Assembly: GCA_030615705.1 (NCBI GenBank)
Contig: JAUWYT010000045.1
Coordinates: forward strand, 1 to 8,972
DNA from: Chloroflexota bacterium
Lineage (GTDB): Bacteria; Chloroflexota; Anaerolineae; VGOG01
DNA: 8,972 bases
Reading direction: 5' to 3'
In this document: piece after piece, positions 1 to 6,777 of the stretch
Position numbering within the stretch: position 1 is the stretch's first letter
Layout of the letters: every line of letters starts with the position of its first letter
The notes under the pieces: model-generated
The model's input: only the letters and a program-made list of their open reading frames with translations
The model's database searches: none
What the model was told of the DNA's origin: nothing
Translations under genes and position numbers: made by a program

Positions 1-75
1 GTACCCCTTGCGCAATTGGAGCGTTGAACTATAAACCGACCAGACAGTTACCTACGCGGAAACTGAATCACCCTG
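1..75. other. Sequence downstream of the antitoxin, no gene seen
   Basis: On the minus strand, where a partner toxin would be expected, a GTG just after the antitoxin stop meets a TAA after seven codons. A TTG close to the edge starts a reading frame of only five codons before the window ends. I see no recognisable coding sequence here. Confidence 0.5.
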
Positions 76-339
76 CTATTCTGCCGTGTCAAGCGCTTTC
101 CAGAACTCCTCGTGCCCGACGCCACCTGTTTGTTGGATGCGTTGCTCGGCGGCGTCCAGCAGGCGACGAAACCTGGGTGTATAGGCCAACACAAGGCGCT
201 CCAGGTCGGCATCTTCCAGAATTGAGATCAATACGGCCACAGGACGGCCATTCTTCGTGACGATAACCGGCCCGTCTTGACATCGTTTCAGGTAGGCACT
301 GAAATGAGCCTTCACTTCTGATACAGGTGCGATTTTCAT
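76..339 (-). CDS. Phd/YefM-family type II antitoxin
   Basis: Encodes about 87 residues beginning MKIAPVSEVKAHFSAYL. The pattern (M-[KI]-x-[PA]-VSE-x-[KR]-x-x-F-SxYL, then GPVIVTKNGRPVAVLIS) is the Phd/YefM antitoxin fold: an N-terminal DNA-binding, dimer-forming alpha/beta domain with the hallmark 'vTKnGrPvavLi' strand. The C-terminal part (about residues 45-87, with LAYTPRFRRLLDAAEQRI) is the helical segment that normally wraps a RelE/ParE or PIN toxin. Antitoxins of this family usually bind their own promoter. The frame is open 13 codons further upstream (to 378), but that stretch runs into a hairpin, and family alignment favours the ATG at 337-339. No clear Shine-Dalgarno site is visible. 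No toxin is visible after the stop: the remaining 75 bases give no convincing start, although a toxin gene could begin beyond the window edge. Family call is sure; the partner is unknown. Confidence 0.85.
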   Translation of the reverse strand: MKIAPVSEVKAHFSAYLKRCQDGPVIVTKNGRPVAVLISILEDADLERLVLAYTPRFRRLLDAAEQRIQQTGGVGHEEFWKALDTAE

Positions 340-356
340 ATTGGGTTTCTGCGCAA

Positions 357-380
357 GCATGGGGATAGAAATCCCCACGC
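357..380. repeat. Inverted repeat / hairpin 1
   Basis: Arms 357-366 (GCATGGGGAT) and 371-380 (ATCCCCACGC) pair over 10 bp around a 4-nt loop. The one imperfect position would be a G-U pair in a minus-strand transcript. It lies just upstream of the antitoxin start and overlaps the in-frame upstream extension of that ORF, so it may lie in the antitoxin leader. It is the first of three hairpins in a row. Confidence 0.6.
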
Positions 381-390
381 TAAAAGCTCA

Positions 391-408
391 AGTGCGCCAA
401 GGCGCACT
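391..408. repeat. Inverted repeat / hairpin 2 (perfect 8-bp arms)
   Basis: AGTGCGCC, a 2-nt loop AA, then GGCGCACT: a perfect palindrome. On the minus strand it is followed by TGAGCTTTTAG, a weak T-rich tail. It could contribute to termination of the membrane-protein transcript, or be a subterminal palindrome of an old insertion element. Confidence 0.6.
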
Positions 409-414
409 CCAGGG

Positions 415-434
415 AGTCGGCTTTTTAGCCGACT
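415..434. repeat. Inverted repeat / hairpin 3 downstream of the membrane protein
   Basis: AGTCGGCT, loop TTTT, AGCCGACT: perfect 8-bp arms. It lies 20 bp after the stop codon of the large membrane protein and is the first hairpin its transcript would form. There is no U-tract after it on the minus strand, so it is not a classic intrinsic terminator. With hairpins 1 and 2 it makes a compact palindrome cluster. Confidence 0.6.
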
Positions 435-453
435 TTGGTTTTTAGCAGGCCGC

Positions 454-3400
454 TCAAGGCATTTCCACTTCTTCATCCAAGACGACACGGTTATTGGCGA
501 CGGGGGTGTCGTCAGGGCCGACCGCCGCCAGGCGATCCATGGTCTGGGGATCATAGACGCCCAGGGCAAGGCGGTAGCGCCCCAGAGGCAGGCCCTCCAG
601 GGAGATGGTGATCTCATCGCTGACTACCTCGCCCTCAGCCCACCAGGAAGTGGGATATTGGTTCTGACGAGGCATGGCATCGTCCTGAGCTACGATCTCC
701 TCCGTAGCAGGGTCGAAAAGGTGGACAAAGACTCTGTAATCCCTCTCCATTTGCCGTAGCGCTTGCCAGTGCAGCCCCAGCCGCAGTTCCCCTTCCTCCC
801 GCCTTAGATGATAGCCTAAAAGGCGCATCTGGCCGCCGAAACTCACGTCCAGCTTAGCCTGCATGGGGGGTATGGCGTAGCTGCGCTCTCTCCTCTCGAT
901 GACGATGGCCAGTGGGGCAACGAATTCCCCGAAGCCTTCGCTGGTCCGAGGATCGAATACAGCTATAACTAAGTCGTAGTGCCCCGGAGGCAGCAGGGGA
1001 TCGAGGGTCGTCTGGTAGCGGCTGGCCACGATGGCGTTGGTCGGCCAGAGGGAGGTGGCATAGCTCCTGGCTATCGGTTGGGTCTGCGAATGGACGGTTG
1101 CCCCACCTTCATCTTTCAGGGATAGACGGCAAGCATAATCGCGGGTGGGGTGCTCGGTGGCGGCCCATTTCGCCTGCACGAGCAAGGGTTGCCCCTGCTC
1201 TATCTGTGCCCTCATCGGACTCAATTCGACCAGGGCCAACTGACCGAACTCCTGGAGCACAGGATAGGTGGCCCTGTACTTGTCGCCCTTGGTCCTTTGG
1301 CACTGTACCGTACGGTCCAGTACGGTGCCCAAGGACAAAGGGTCCAGGACAAGTGCCTTGATGGTGGGCTTCGTCAGGGCCACATTGGATACCTGCGCCG
1401 TGCCGATGGGTGCTAGCGAGGCGACTTCGTAGAGAATTACCTCCAGCGAATAGTCTTCACCAGGCGGGGTGCCCTCGGGCAGGGACAGGACGTAGCGATC
1501 GCTGATCAGCTCTCCCCCTCGCCACATGCTGGTGGGGTACAGGCCGTAGTGAGGTTGGAGGTCAAGGGAGTCAAGCGCTTGGCCATCCCCATCCCGCAGA
1601 CGCAGGGCCAGGCCGTAGTTGGCAGCCACTGGTTCAACGACTCGCCAGGTCAGCCTGGCCTCCAATGCTTCGGGCCTTTTCTGTTCGGTCTCTACCTCAC
1701 TCAGGACGATGCCCGACCCGAAACTCGCCAGGGTCGGCTCATCGCCGGTTGCCCAGCGCTCGCTGCGAATGCGCAGGGGGCGCAGATAGGTGGTACCCAG
1801 GGTCTCGCCCCTCTCTGTGATGGGCCTTATCTCACCCTCCTCGTCCCTTAACTTTACGCTGATCAGGTAGATGCCACGAACGGCCTCCCCGGGTACTTTC
1901 AAACAGTGATGCGTCGTCCCAGCCCGCAAGGGGACGCTATCCTCGGCCAGGCAAGCGCTGGTGTGAAAGAGGTGCTCAGCAGGGGAGAGCAGAGACACGT
2001 CAGCTTCCAGTCCCTCGCCTCTGACCTCATCCCAGTGGAGAACCACCTCGACGGTCTCTCCAGCTTCCACTTCGTCAACTGAAAGCCGGTAGCTCTTCAA
2101 CCATGCCGTCCCACCAAAGTTGACCCCTTGGGGATTGTGATGCAGGTAGGGCAGGCGGTCGAAATCCATGGTCAAGTCCGAAATGTCACTCTCAGGCGTG
2201 GGCATCAGGCGCAGGAGAACTCCTACCAGCAGTACCGCCATCGCCACGGCCCACAGTCGGTGGTCTACCCCCTGCTTCTTGCCTCTTGCTTCTTGCCCCT
2301 TGACGATTAAGAGTCCAACGACGGCCAAAGCAGCGGCCAGGGATAGCCCCTCAGCCAGGACCCGCAGGGGGGTGCGCTCCAGGCGCAAGACGACTTGGTG
2401 CTCTCCTTGGTCGAGATCAAGGCCGATGTAGCCCAGGTTCTCGACAGGCCACACCTCCGTGGGTTGGCCGTCCACGTAGGCCCGCCAGCCGGGGAAGTAA
2501 TAGGTGTGGAAGGCCAAAGATGCCTGGGGCGAGGTGACGTCAAGGGCCCATCCTTCCGCTGCTGGCTTATCCCAAACCAGTTCAGCCGCTTTAACCTCTC
2601 CGTCCAGCACCAGCGGCGGTTTCTCAGCGCTGCGCAGCAACACCTCGGAAGTGTAGGGGCGAGGCACCACCCAGCGAGGTAGATACTCGTGGCGGATGGT
2701 AGTGCCAATGTTGGCGGTGAAGTATTCGTAGAGCATCAGGCGCTCCACGGTGACGTCCGCCTCGCCGATGGGCAGGTACTCGGGCTTGAGGCCCAGCATG
2801 GAAGCCACCAGCAACACCGCCCCCACGATGCAGGCCAGCAAACGCGGCCTGGGCAAGCGCTGGGCCAGGTAGCCGATGACCAGGCTGGCGAAAAAGGCTT
2901 GTACCGACAGAAAACGCCAGGGAAACTGCACAAAGGGCAGGAGGAGCACGTTGTCCCACAGAGGGCGCGAGAGCGGCGTGATAAGAAAGGTGGCCAGGGC
3001 CAAGCCAGCGATGAAGAAGGCGCTCTGGGCCTCGGGACGGCGGCGCTTGACCCACCAGGCGACGATCGCTGCCGCACCTAGGAGCGTGAGTGCGGCCTGT
3101 GCCAGGCCCACGGCAAAGGGTGTCTGGCCTGCTTTGAGGGCATAGTTGAAAAGAAGCGAAGGCTGTACCAGATCCAGGCCGCGAAAGTGGTTGCTGTAAT
3201 GCAAGTAGCCGGTGGTCTGATGCTTCAATTGTCCGTACTTCCCCTCCAGCAAGGCCGGAAGCCAGAAACAGGCACTTATGGCCAAACCCAGGCCGAGTCC
3301 AAGTGCGCTGCTGGTAAGCCACTTAGCTCTGCCTGCTGGCCTGGAAACAGCCAGTAAGATATAGAGAACTACGAAGGGGCTGAAGATGAGGGCCGAGATG

Positions 3401-4035
3401 TTGTGGGTCAAGATCAGCCCGCCGTAAGCAAGGCCGACCAATGCGATGTCCTGAGCCCTCAGTCCTTGGGCCTGAGGACCAAGGGCTTGTCGAAGGGCGA
3501 TGTTGCCAACCGAAGGCAAGTCCTGCAGGCGCAGCAGCGCCCAGAAGATGAGGGGATAAAAGGCGAAGGCGTAGAACTCCGATAGGGAATCGCCCCGCAC
3601 ATAGACGTTGACTAGGTGGAAGGGAGCGTAGGTGTAAGCCAAGGCGGCCAGTATGGCACTGGCCTCTCGGTTAAACAAGCGTTTGGCCAAAAGATACATC
3701 GAGGCTGCTGCAGCGACAAAACCCAATGACTGAGTCAGCTTGATGGACCAGATGAAGCCGAAGCCCCAGAGCTTGAACAGGGCGGCGATGTAGTAGGGTA
3801 GGGAGGCATAGAAATTGAAGAAAGGGTAGCCTAAGCCAAAGGCAGCGTCGGGCATCCAGCGGGCAGGGAAGACGCCAGCGCTCAAGTTGGAAACCAGTTG
3901 GTGGAGGCGAACCAGCAAGAAGGGGCTATCGCCTCCCCCTCGCGTGTTTATAGGACCATCACCTGCCAGCAGGGGTAAGCAGGCAATGAGGCTCAGGGAT
4001 AGGGCAAGGAATAGCCTTATAACTTTCCCATTCAT
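454..4035 (-). CDS. Large membrane protein, PTPS-related / GT-C-like, with extracellular beta-sandwich modules
   Basis: About 1193 residues from the preferred ATG; numbers below count from an upstream GTG (4116), so the ATG is residue 28. An N-terminal hydrophobic segment (33-52) is followed by a loop GGGDSPFLLVRLHQL (60-74) placed like the acidic first loop of GT-C glycosyltransferases. About ten more membrane segments follow to about residue 442. A lumenal domain (about 450-585) comes next, then two more membrane helices (about 587-605 and 622-638). The rest is extracellular, with at least four Ig-like modules that share a 'HWxxxxxxxxDYxvxlxLxD' core and a 'YPTSxWxxGexixdxyxlxLpxGxxPGxYxLxxxxYdp' core (clear at 852-898, 1018-1056 and 1116-1190). 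This matches large Chloroflexota proteins annotated as '6-pyruvoyl-tetrahydropterin synthase-related, membrane domain'. The enzyme activity is not established; a role in envelope glycan assembly is inference. Two palindromic insertions lie in it, at residues 211-220 and 921-949. The ATG is chosen because the upstream stretch matches the leader of the I42 gene. Confidence 0.8.
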   Translation of the reverse strand: MNGKVIRLFLALSLSLIACLPLLAGDGPINTRGGGDSPFLLVRLHQLVSNLSAGVFPARWMPDAAFGLGYPFFNFYASLPYYIAALFKLWGFGFIWSIKLTQSLGFVAAAASMYLLAKRLFNREASAILAALAYTYAPFHLVNVYVRGDSLSEFYAFAFYPLIFWALLRLQDLPSVGNIALRQALGPQAQGLRAQDIALVGLAYGGLILTHNISALIFSPFVVLYILLAVSRPAGRAKWLTSSALGLGLGLAISACFWLPALLEGKYGQLKHQTTGYLHYSNHFRGLDLVQPSLLFNYALKAGQTPFAVGLAQAALTLLGAAAIVAWWVKRRRPEAQSAFFIAGLALATFLITPLSRPLWDNVLLLPFVQFPWRFLSVQAFFASLVIGYLAQRLPRPRLLACIVGAVLLVASMLGLKPEYLPIGEADVTVERLMLYEYFTANIGTTIRHEYLPRWVVPRPYTSEVLLRSAEKPPLVLDGEVKAAELVWDKPAAEGWALDVTSPQASLAFHTYYFPGWRAYVDGQPTEVWPVENLGYIGLDLDQGEHQVVLRLERTPLRVLAEGLSLAAALAVVGLLIVKGQEARGKKQGVDHRLWAVAMAVLLVGVLLRLMPTPESDISDLTMDFDRLPYLHHNPQGVNFGGTAWLKSYRLSVDEVEAGETVEVVLHWDEVRGEGLEADVSLLSPAEHLFHTSACLAEDSVPLRAGTTHHCLKVPGEAVRGIYLISVKLRDEEGEIRPITERGETLGTTYLRPLRIRSERWATGDEPTLASFGSGIVLSEVETEQKRPEALEARLTWRVVEPVAANYGLALRLRDGDGQALDSLDLQPHYGLYPTSMWRGGELISDRYVLSLPEGTPPGEDYSLEVILYEVASLAPIGTAQVSNVALTKPTIKALVLDPLSLGTVLDRTVQCQRTKGDKYRATYPVLQEFGQLALVELSPMRAQIEQGQPLLVQAKWAATEHPTRDYACRLSLKDEGGATVHSQTQPIARSYATSLWPTNAIVASRYQTTLDPLLPPGHYDLVIAVFDPRTSEGFGEFVAPLAIVIERRERSYAIPPMQAKLDVSFGGQMRLLGYHLRREEGELRLGLHWQALRQMERDYRVFVHLFDPATEEIVAQDDAMPRQNQYPTSWWAEGEVVSDEITISLEGLPLGRYRLALGVYDPQTMDRLAAVGPDDTPVANNRVVLDEEVEMP
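1271..1357. repeat. Palindromic in-frame element, copy A (87 bp)
   Basis: An 87-bp (29-codon) imperfect palindrome. The inner stem is ACCGTAC (1307-1313) / GTACGGT (1320-1326) with loop GGTCCA. The middle arms are CCCTTGGTCCTTTGG (1286-1300) / CCCAAGGACAAAGGG (1328-1342). The outer stem is ACTTGTC (1278-1284) / GACAAGT (1348-1354). A near-identical copy lies at 8585-8701 in an unrelated gene. Here it is translated on the minus strand as residues 921-949 of the large membrane protein (with the core LGTVLDRTVQCQRTKGDKY), in the linker between two beta-sandwich modules. It keeps the frame and has no stop. The exact ends are set by where similarity to copy B stops, so they may be off by a few bases. 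Confidence 0.9.
3456..3485. repeat. 30-bp palindromic unit, copy C, in a membrane-protein loop
   Basis: Read on the minus strand the unit is CCCTTGGTCCTCAGG followed by CCCAAGGACTGAGGG. It matches the 30-bp insertion inside copy B (8648-8677) at 26 of 30 bases. The four differences are two swapped base pairs in the stem CCTNN / N'N'AGG. It encodes ALGPQAQGLR (residues 211-220) in a hydrophilic loop between two membrane segments. The unit in the serpin yields the similar peptide LGPQDQG. Its length is exactly ten codons. Confidence 0.75.
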
Positions 4036-4116
4036 CCTTGTCTTATTCTTGTTCTTGGCGGTCCTCAAATTGGCCTTACCATGTTCTAGACGGATTGAGG
4101 GCCAACAAGGTTCCAC
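4036..4116 (-). repeat. Leader repeat, copy 1 (upstream of the membrane protein)
   Basis: Read on the minus strand from GTGGAACC down to the ATG at 4035, this stretch matches 7623-7705, which leads to the ATG of the I42 lipoprotein. The best part is TCAATCCGTCTAGAACA, shared exactly, with scattered differences on both sides and a shared CAAGAACAAGAA-like purine run near the start codon. In this copy the sequence is also open in frame with the downstream gene, which would add 27 residues. Because the second copy is not in frame with its gene, a transcribed leader or regulatory role is more likely than an N-terminal extension. Confidence 0.7.
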
Positions 4117-4156
4117 CTTAGTCTGGAGAGTTGACCTGTTTCGTCTATCCGCCTAC

Positions 4157-4185
4157 AGTATAACATAAACAACTCCCCGATGCAA
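4157..4185 (-). promoter_or_regulatory. Candidate sigma-70-like promoter for the membrane protein
   Basis: On the minus strand, TTGCAT (4180-4185) and TATACT (4157-4162) are separated by exactly 17 bp. The -10 matches the consensus at five of six positions; the -35 matches at three. Transcription would begin near 4150 and give a 5' leader of about 115 nt that contains leader repeat copy 1. The position is right for an independent promoter after the upstream terminator. Confidence 0.5.
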
Positions 4186-4261
4186 CGGACATGTTGTCCC
4201 TAACTTGAAACGTTCTCCCAGCCGGACAGTCTTGGGCCTGGACAGGTGGCTAGTCTTTTCG

Positions 4262-4277
4262 CTGGTCAAGTGACCAG
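4262..4277. repeat. Small perfect inverted repeat
   Basis: CTGGTCA, AG, TGACCAG. It lies about 80 bp upstream of the promoter candidate for the membrane protein, so it could be an operator. On the plus strand it is followed by GTGTTATTTT, but no plus-strand gene ends here. The function is unknown. Confidence 0.35.
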
Positions 4278-4359
4278 GTGTTATTTTCGCCGCCTGAGAT
4301 TCGACCCCAACAGTTGGATGTTGTCACTCGCCATCGAGCCGCAGACTGTGCACAGAACG

Positions 4360-4386
4360 AAACGCCCGGCCCATCGCCGGGCGTTT
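4360..4386 (-). terminator. Intrinsic terminator of the inhibitor/lipoprotein operon
   Basis: An 11-bp GC-rich stem (4360-4370 AAACGCCCGGC with 4376-4386 GCCGGGCGTTT) with a 5-nt loop, 47 bp after the stop codon of the repeat lipoprotein. On the minus strand the stem ends in TTT and continues CGTTCT, so the tail is short but adequate. It separates this operon from the independently promoted membrane-protein gene. Confidence 0.65.
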
Positions 4387-4433
4387 GCATTAGGATGCAC
4401 GTGAGCAGGGAGAGACCAGGCTCTCGCTGCACG

Positions 4434-6761
4434 TCAGGGGAATGTAAAGCTCCTCAAGAACTTGTTGTACAGCTCCCAGTCCTGCTGGCCGCCGGTGTGA
4501 AGTATCATGATGCAGAAGAGTTGGTCACCCTTGATGAAGTAGTAATCGTCATTGGCGTAGGCCATCGGGCTTTTGTAGGTTATGAGATGGACCGTGGAGA
4601 GACCGGCCACCTCCACTTCGGGACCGATCTCATCGTAAGATATGTCGGAATCGGCGATCCACTGGTGGACATCAGTGCCGGTGGGTGGGTGATAGAAATC
4701 GCTGTCAAGGTGCCCTACCTCCAGCCAGGGCCAGTGTTCGTCGTCGGAGAGCGGTCCCACAAACTGTACTGACTCATCGAGATCAGACCCCATGACCGTA
4801 GCGTCGCCGGGGTACTTGAGTGTGTAGCCGAATTTCTCGCTCGTGTACGTATTCCATCTCTCGTACTCATCTTCGGCGGGGGCTTCCCCTTCGACCTCAA
4901 TACGGGTCACTACAATGTGCGTGCCGTAGGAGTCGATGGCGGGGCATGTGACGTGCCCCCACACGCGGATGGTGGTCTGCGTATCGCTCAGGCTTTCCAA
5001 CTGAGCGGTGATCGTGGGATCGAGGCTGTCGATGCCATAGCGCACGGGGAAGTCACCCACGAGGGCAAAGTAGTCATCGCCGCCTGACCTTGGTCCTGGT
5101 GGCCCACTGTAGATGGTTCCCTCCCAGCCCTCGACCGGGTCGGGAGCGAAGAAGGGGCCCGGACCGTCGGGGCGCAGGCGGCTTACGACGAGCTGGCAGC
5201 CGCCGTAGTCGGGCACGTCGCAGGTGAGCGTGCCCCAGAAGTGAGCATACTTGCCGGGTTCTTCCTTGTCGCGCAGGGCCACGATTTCGGCTTCGATGCT
5301 AGCGTCCGCACCGGTCAAGCCGATTTCGCCAACCCCTTCGGGCACCAAGGTGAGATAGTCGTCGAACTGGGCGCCGTCAGGTGTGCTGACGACATGACCG
5401 TACCATGCCACAACGGGCTGTCCGCCCGTGGGAGCAGGCTGCTCCGCCACTTGCCCCGCTGCGTCCACCTCTCCCTCCCACTCGAGACCAAGGGTGGGAT
5501 TCGTCACCCTCACCTGGTAGATCATCGCCTGCGGAGCCACAACGTTATAGGAGATTTCCGCGACCCAATCGAACGCCGTGTACCGATACGTCTCCGCGCC
5601 CACCATACCCCCAGGCGTGATCCGCTCCTCTTCCCAGTACAGCGATTCCACAGGCGGATACCGATATTGTTTATAGATGTAGCTCAGCGCGGCGTCCCGG
5701 GCACCGGTTCTATCGAGCACGACCTCCGGCGGGCTGTAGCCTTCAGGAGCGGCCGTCTCGGTCAGGTACCGCTCCGCGTCTAGCTCCCCCTCCCACTGGA
5801 ACCCGGTGGTTGGGTTAGCCACCACGATGTGGTAGACGACGTTTTCTGGGGCCACGACTGGATAGGTTATCGTAACCACCCAGTCGTCGGCGGTGTACTG
5901 GAAGGTTTCGCCGCCGATTAGCCCTTCTGGTGTAGCGCGTCCTCCCTCCCAGGTGAGGTCCGGCCCAGGGGCCTGCTCGCCGTAGTGTTCGCTGACGTAG
6001 TTCAGGGCTGCACCGTGGGCGGTCAGCACAATCTCAGGCCCCTCCGTCACGTGCCCCTGTGCGTCTATCCGGCCCTCCCACCAGAACCCGGGTGTTGGGT
6101 TGCTCACCGACATCCTATACACCCGCATTTCGGGCGGCACGACTGCAGTGTCTATCGTGAGCACCCAGTCCTCGGCTGTGAACCGGTAGCTTATGCCACC
6201 GGGCACCAATTCTGGACTGGTCAATTCCTCCATCCAGGATAGTTCCAATGCAGGCGCTTGGTCGCCGTACTGTTCTCTGACGTAGGCCAGCACCGCATCA
6301 CGTGCGACCAGAATATCCTCAGATGCCGCCGACACACGCCCTTCCCCGTCAACGTGTCCTTCCCAGCGGAACCCGGTGGTCTCATTGGCCACCCTCACCC
6401 GATAGGCCACCCTTTTGGGCCCTGCGATGGGACAGGTCACTGTGACCACCCAGTCACCGGTGGTGTACTGGTAGCCCATTGAGTCAATTGGCCCTTCCAG
6501 GGTGATCGGTTCCGTCGTCCAGCCCAGGCCCGACGGGGGTGGCTGTTCGCCGTAATGTTCGCTGATGTGGGCCCGGGCCGCACTATAGGCGGTCGTGAAC
6601 TCCGTCTCCTCAGGCCCCTCTGGGATGGGGGTAACCTCTGCCGGAATGGTCACCACGACTTCGGTGGGCTGGGCCGTGGCCGGCCCGCAGCCAGTGATGA
6701 TCAGCGCACTCAGGAAGAGCACCGGTCCCAAGATAAACAGTTTGCTTTGCATTCTACCCAT
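4434..6761 (-). CDS. Lipoprotein with four PepSY-like repeats, two beta modules and a C-terminal globular domain
   Basis: 775 residues. A lipoprotein signal (hydrophobic 7-24, Cys25 in ITGC) predicts export and lipid anchoring. Four repeats of about 90 residues (about 55-144, 150-240, 243-336, 350-440) each hold a helix like AALNYVSEHYGEQAP, a strand like DWVVTITYPVVAPE, and the strand-turn motif xVxVxNPTTGFxWEGxxDAxG. Helix-strand-strand with TG...G.VD resembles PepSY domains, known as peptidase propeptide/inhibitor modules; this is a visual resemblance only. Two related modules follow (about 451-530 and 546-624, each with DDYxxLVxxxxxxxGxxxxDxxI and WGxxTCxxxxxYGxxxVVxR). A C-terminal domain (635-775, starting YTSEKFGYTLKYPGDATV and ending FLRSFTFP) looks PsbP/DUF1795-like. 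The GGAGG site 9 nt before the first ATG fixes the start and lies against the stop of the META frame, so the genes are co-transcribed. The NPTTGFxW motif echoes the inhibitory loop of the chagasin-type neighbour. Function unknown. Confidence 0.75.
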   Translation of the reverse strand: MGRMQSKLFILGPVLFLSALIITGCGPATAQPTEVVVTIPAEVTPIPEGPEETEFTTAYSAARAHISEHYGEQPPPSGLGWTTEPITLEGPIDSMGYQYTTGDWVVTVTCPIAGPKRVAYRVRVANETTGFRWEGHVDGEGRVSAASEDILVARDAVLAYVREQYGDQAPALELSWMEELTSPELVPGGISYRFTAEDWVLTIDTAVVPPEMRVYRMSVSNPTPGFWWEGRIDAQGHVTEGPEIVLTAHGAALNYVSEHYGEQAPGPDLTWEGGRATPEGLIGGETFQYTADDWVVTITYPVVAPENVVYHIVVANPTTGFQWEGELDAERYLTETAAPEGYSPPEVVLDRTGARDAALSYIYKQYRYPPVESLYWEEERITPGGMVGAETYRYTAFDWVAEISYNVVAPQAMIYQVRVTNPTLGLEWEGEVDAAGQVAEQPAPTGGQPVVAWYGHVVSTPDGAQFDDYLTLVPEGVGEIGLTGADASIEAEIVALRDKEEPGKYAHFWGTLTCDVPDYGGCQLVVSRLRPDGPGPFFAPDPVEGWEGTIYSGPPGPRSGGDDYFALVGDFPVRYGIDSLDPTITAQLESLSDTQTTIRVWGHVTCPAIDSYGTHIVVTRIEVEGEAPAEDEYERWNTYTSEKFGYTLKYPGDATVMGSDLDESVQFVGPLSDDEHWPWLEVGHLDSDFYHPPTGTDVHQWIADSDISYDEIGPEVEVAGLSTVHLITYKSPMAYANDDYYFIKGDQLFCIMILHTGGQQDWELYNKFLRSFTFP

Positions 6762-6770
6762 TTTTTGATT

Positions 6771-6777
6771 CCTCCTT
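6771..6777 (-). promoter_or_regulatory. Shine-Dalgarno site overlapping the META stop codon
   Basis: AAGGAGG on the minus strand, 9 nt before the ATG at 6761. Its first base is also the last base of the TGA (6777-6779) that ends the META frame. This supports translational coupling and decides between the two possible starts (residues 1 and 4) in favour of the first. Confidence 0.75.

Larger units (their letters stand above)
4117..4433. other. Intergenic region between the two large genes
   Basis: No gene is supported here. It holds the promoter candidate (4157-4185), a small inverted repeat (4262-4277), a 10-bp perfect palindrome CTGTGCACAG (4346-4355) and a strong terminator hairpin (4360-4386). 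ORFs crossing it are short, lack family resemblance and overlap real genes on the other strand. Confidence 0.6.

Noticed and set aside
415..434. Hairpin 3 as a standard intrinsic terminator
   Set aside because: On the transcribed strand it is followed by CCCTGGAG and not by a run of T, so it is listed only as an inverted repeat.
1271..1357. CRISPR or tandem-repeat explanation for the repeated palindromes
   Set aside because: The copies are 7 kb apart, single, and have no spacers between them; each is embedded in an otherwise normal coding sequence.
1549..1851. Plus-strand ORFs of 60-200 codons opposite the large genes
   Set aside because: They mirror the codon bias of the minus-strand genes, lack ribosome-binding sites and recognisable domains, and overlap well-supported genes entirely.
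4036..4116. GTG at 4116 as the true start of the membrane protein
   Set aside because: The 27 added residues are not signal-like and come from a leader repeat that, upstream of the I42 gene, is not in frame with the gene. The ATG at 4035 leads directly into a hydrophobic N-terminus.
5088..5106. A possible half copy of the palindromic unit (CCTTGGTCCTGGTGGCCCA) in the repeat lipoprotein
   Set aside because: It needs a one-base gap to match, has no complementary right arm, and lies where a Gly/Pro turn (SGPPGPRSGG) explains the sequence. Probably chance; worth keeping in mind only if more half copies appear.
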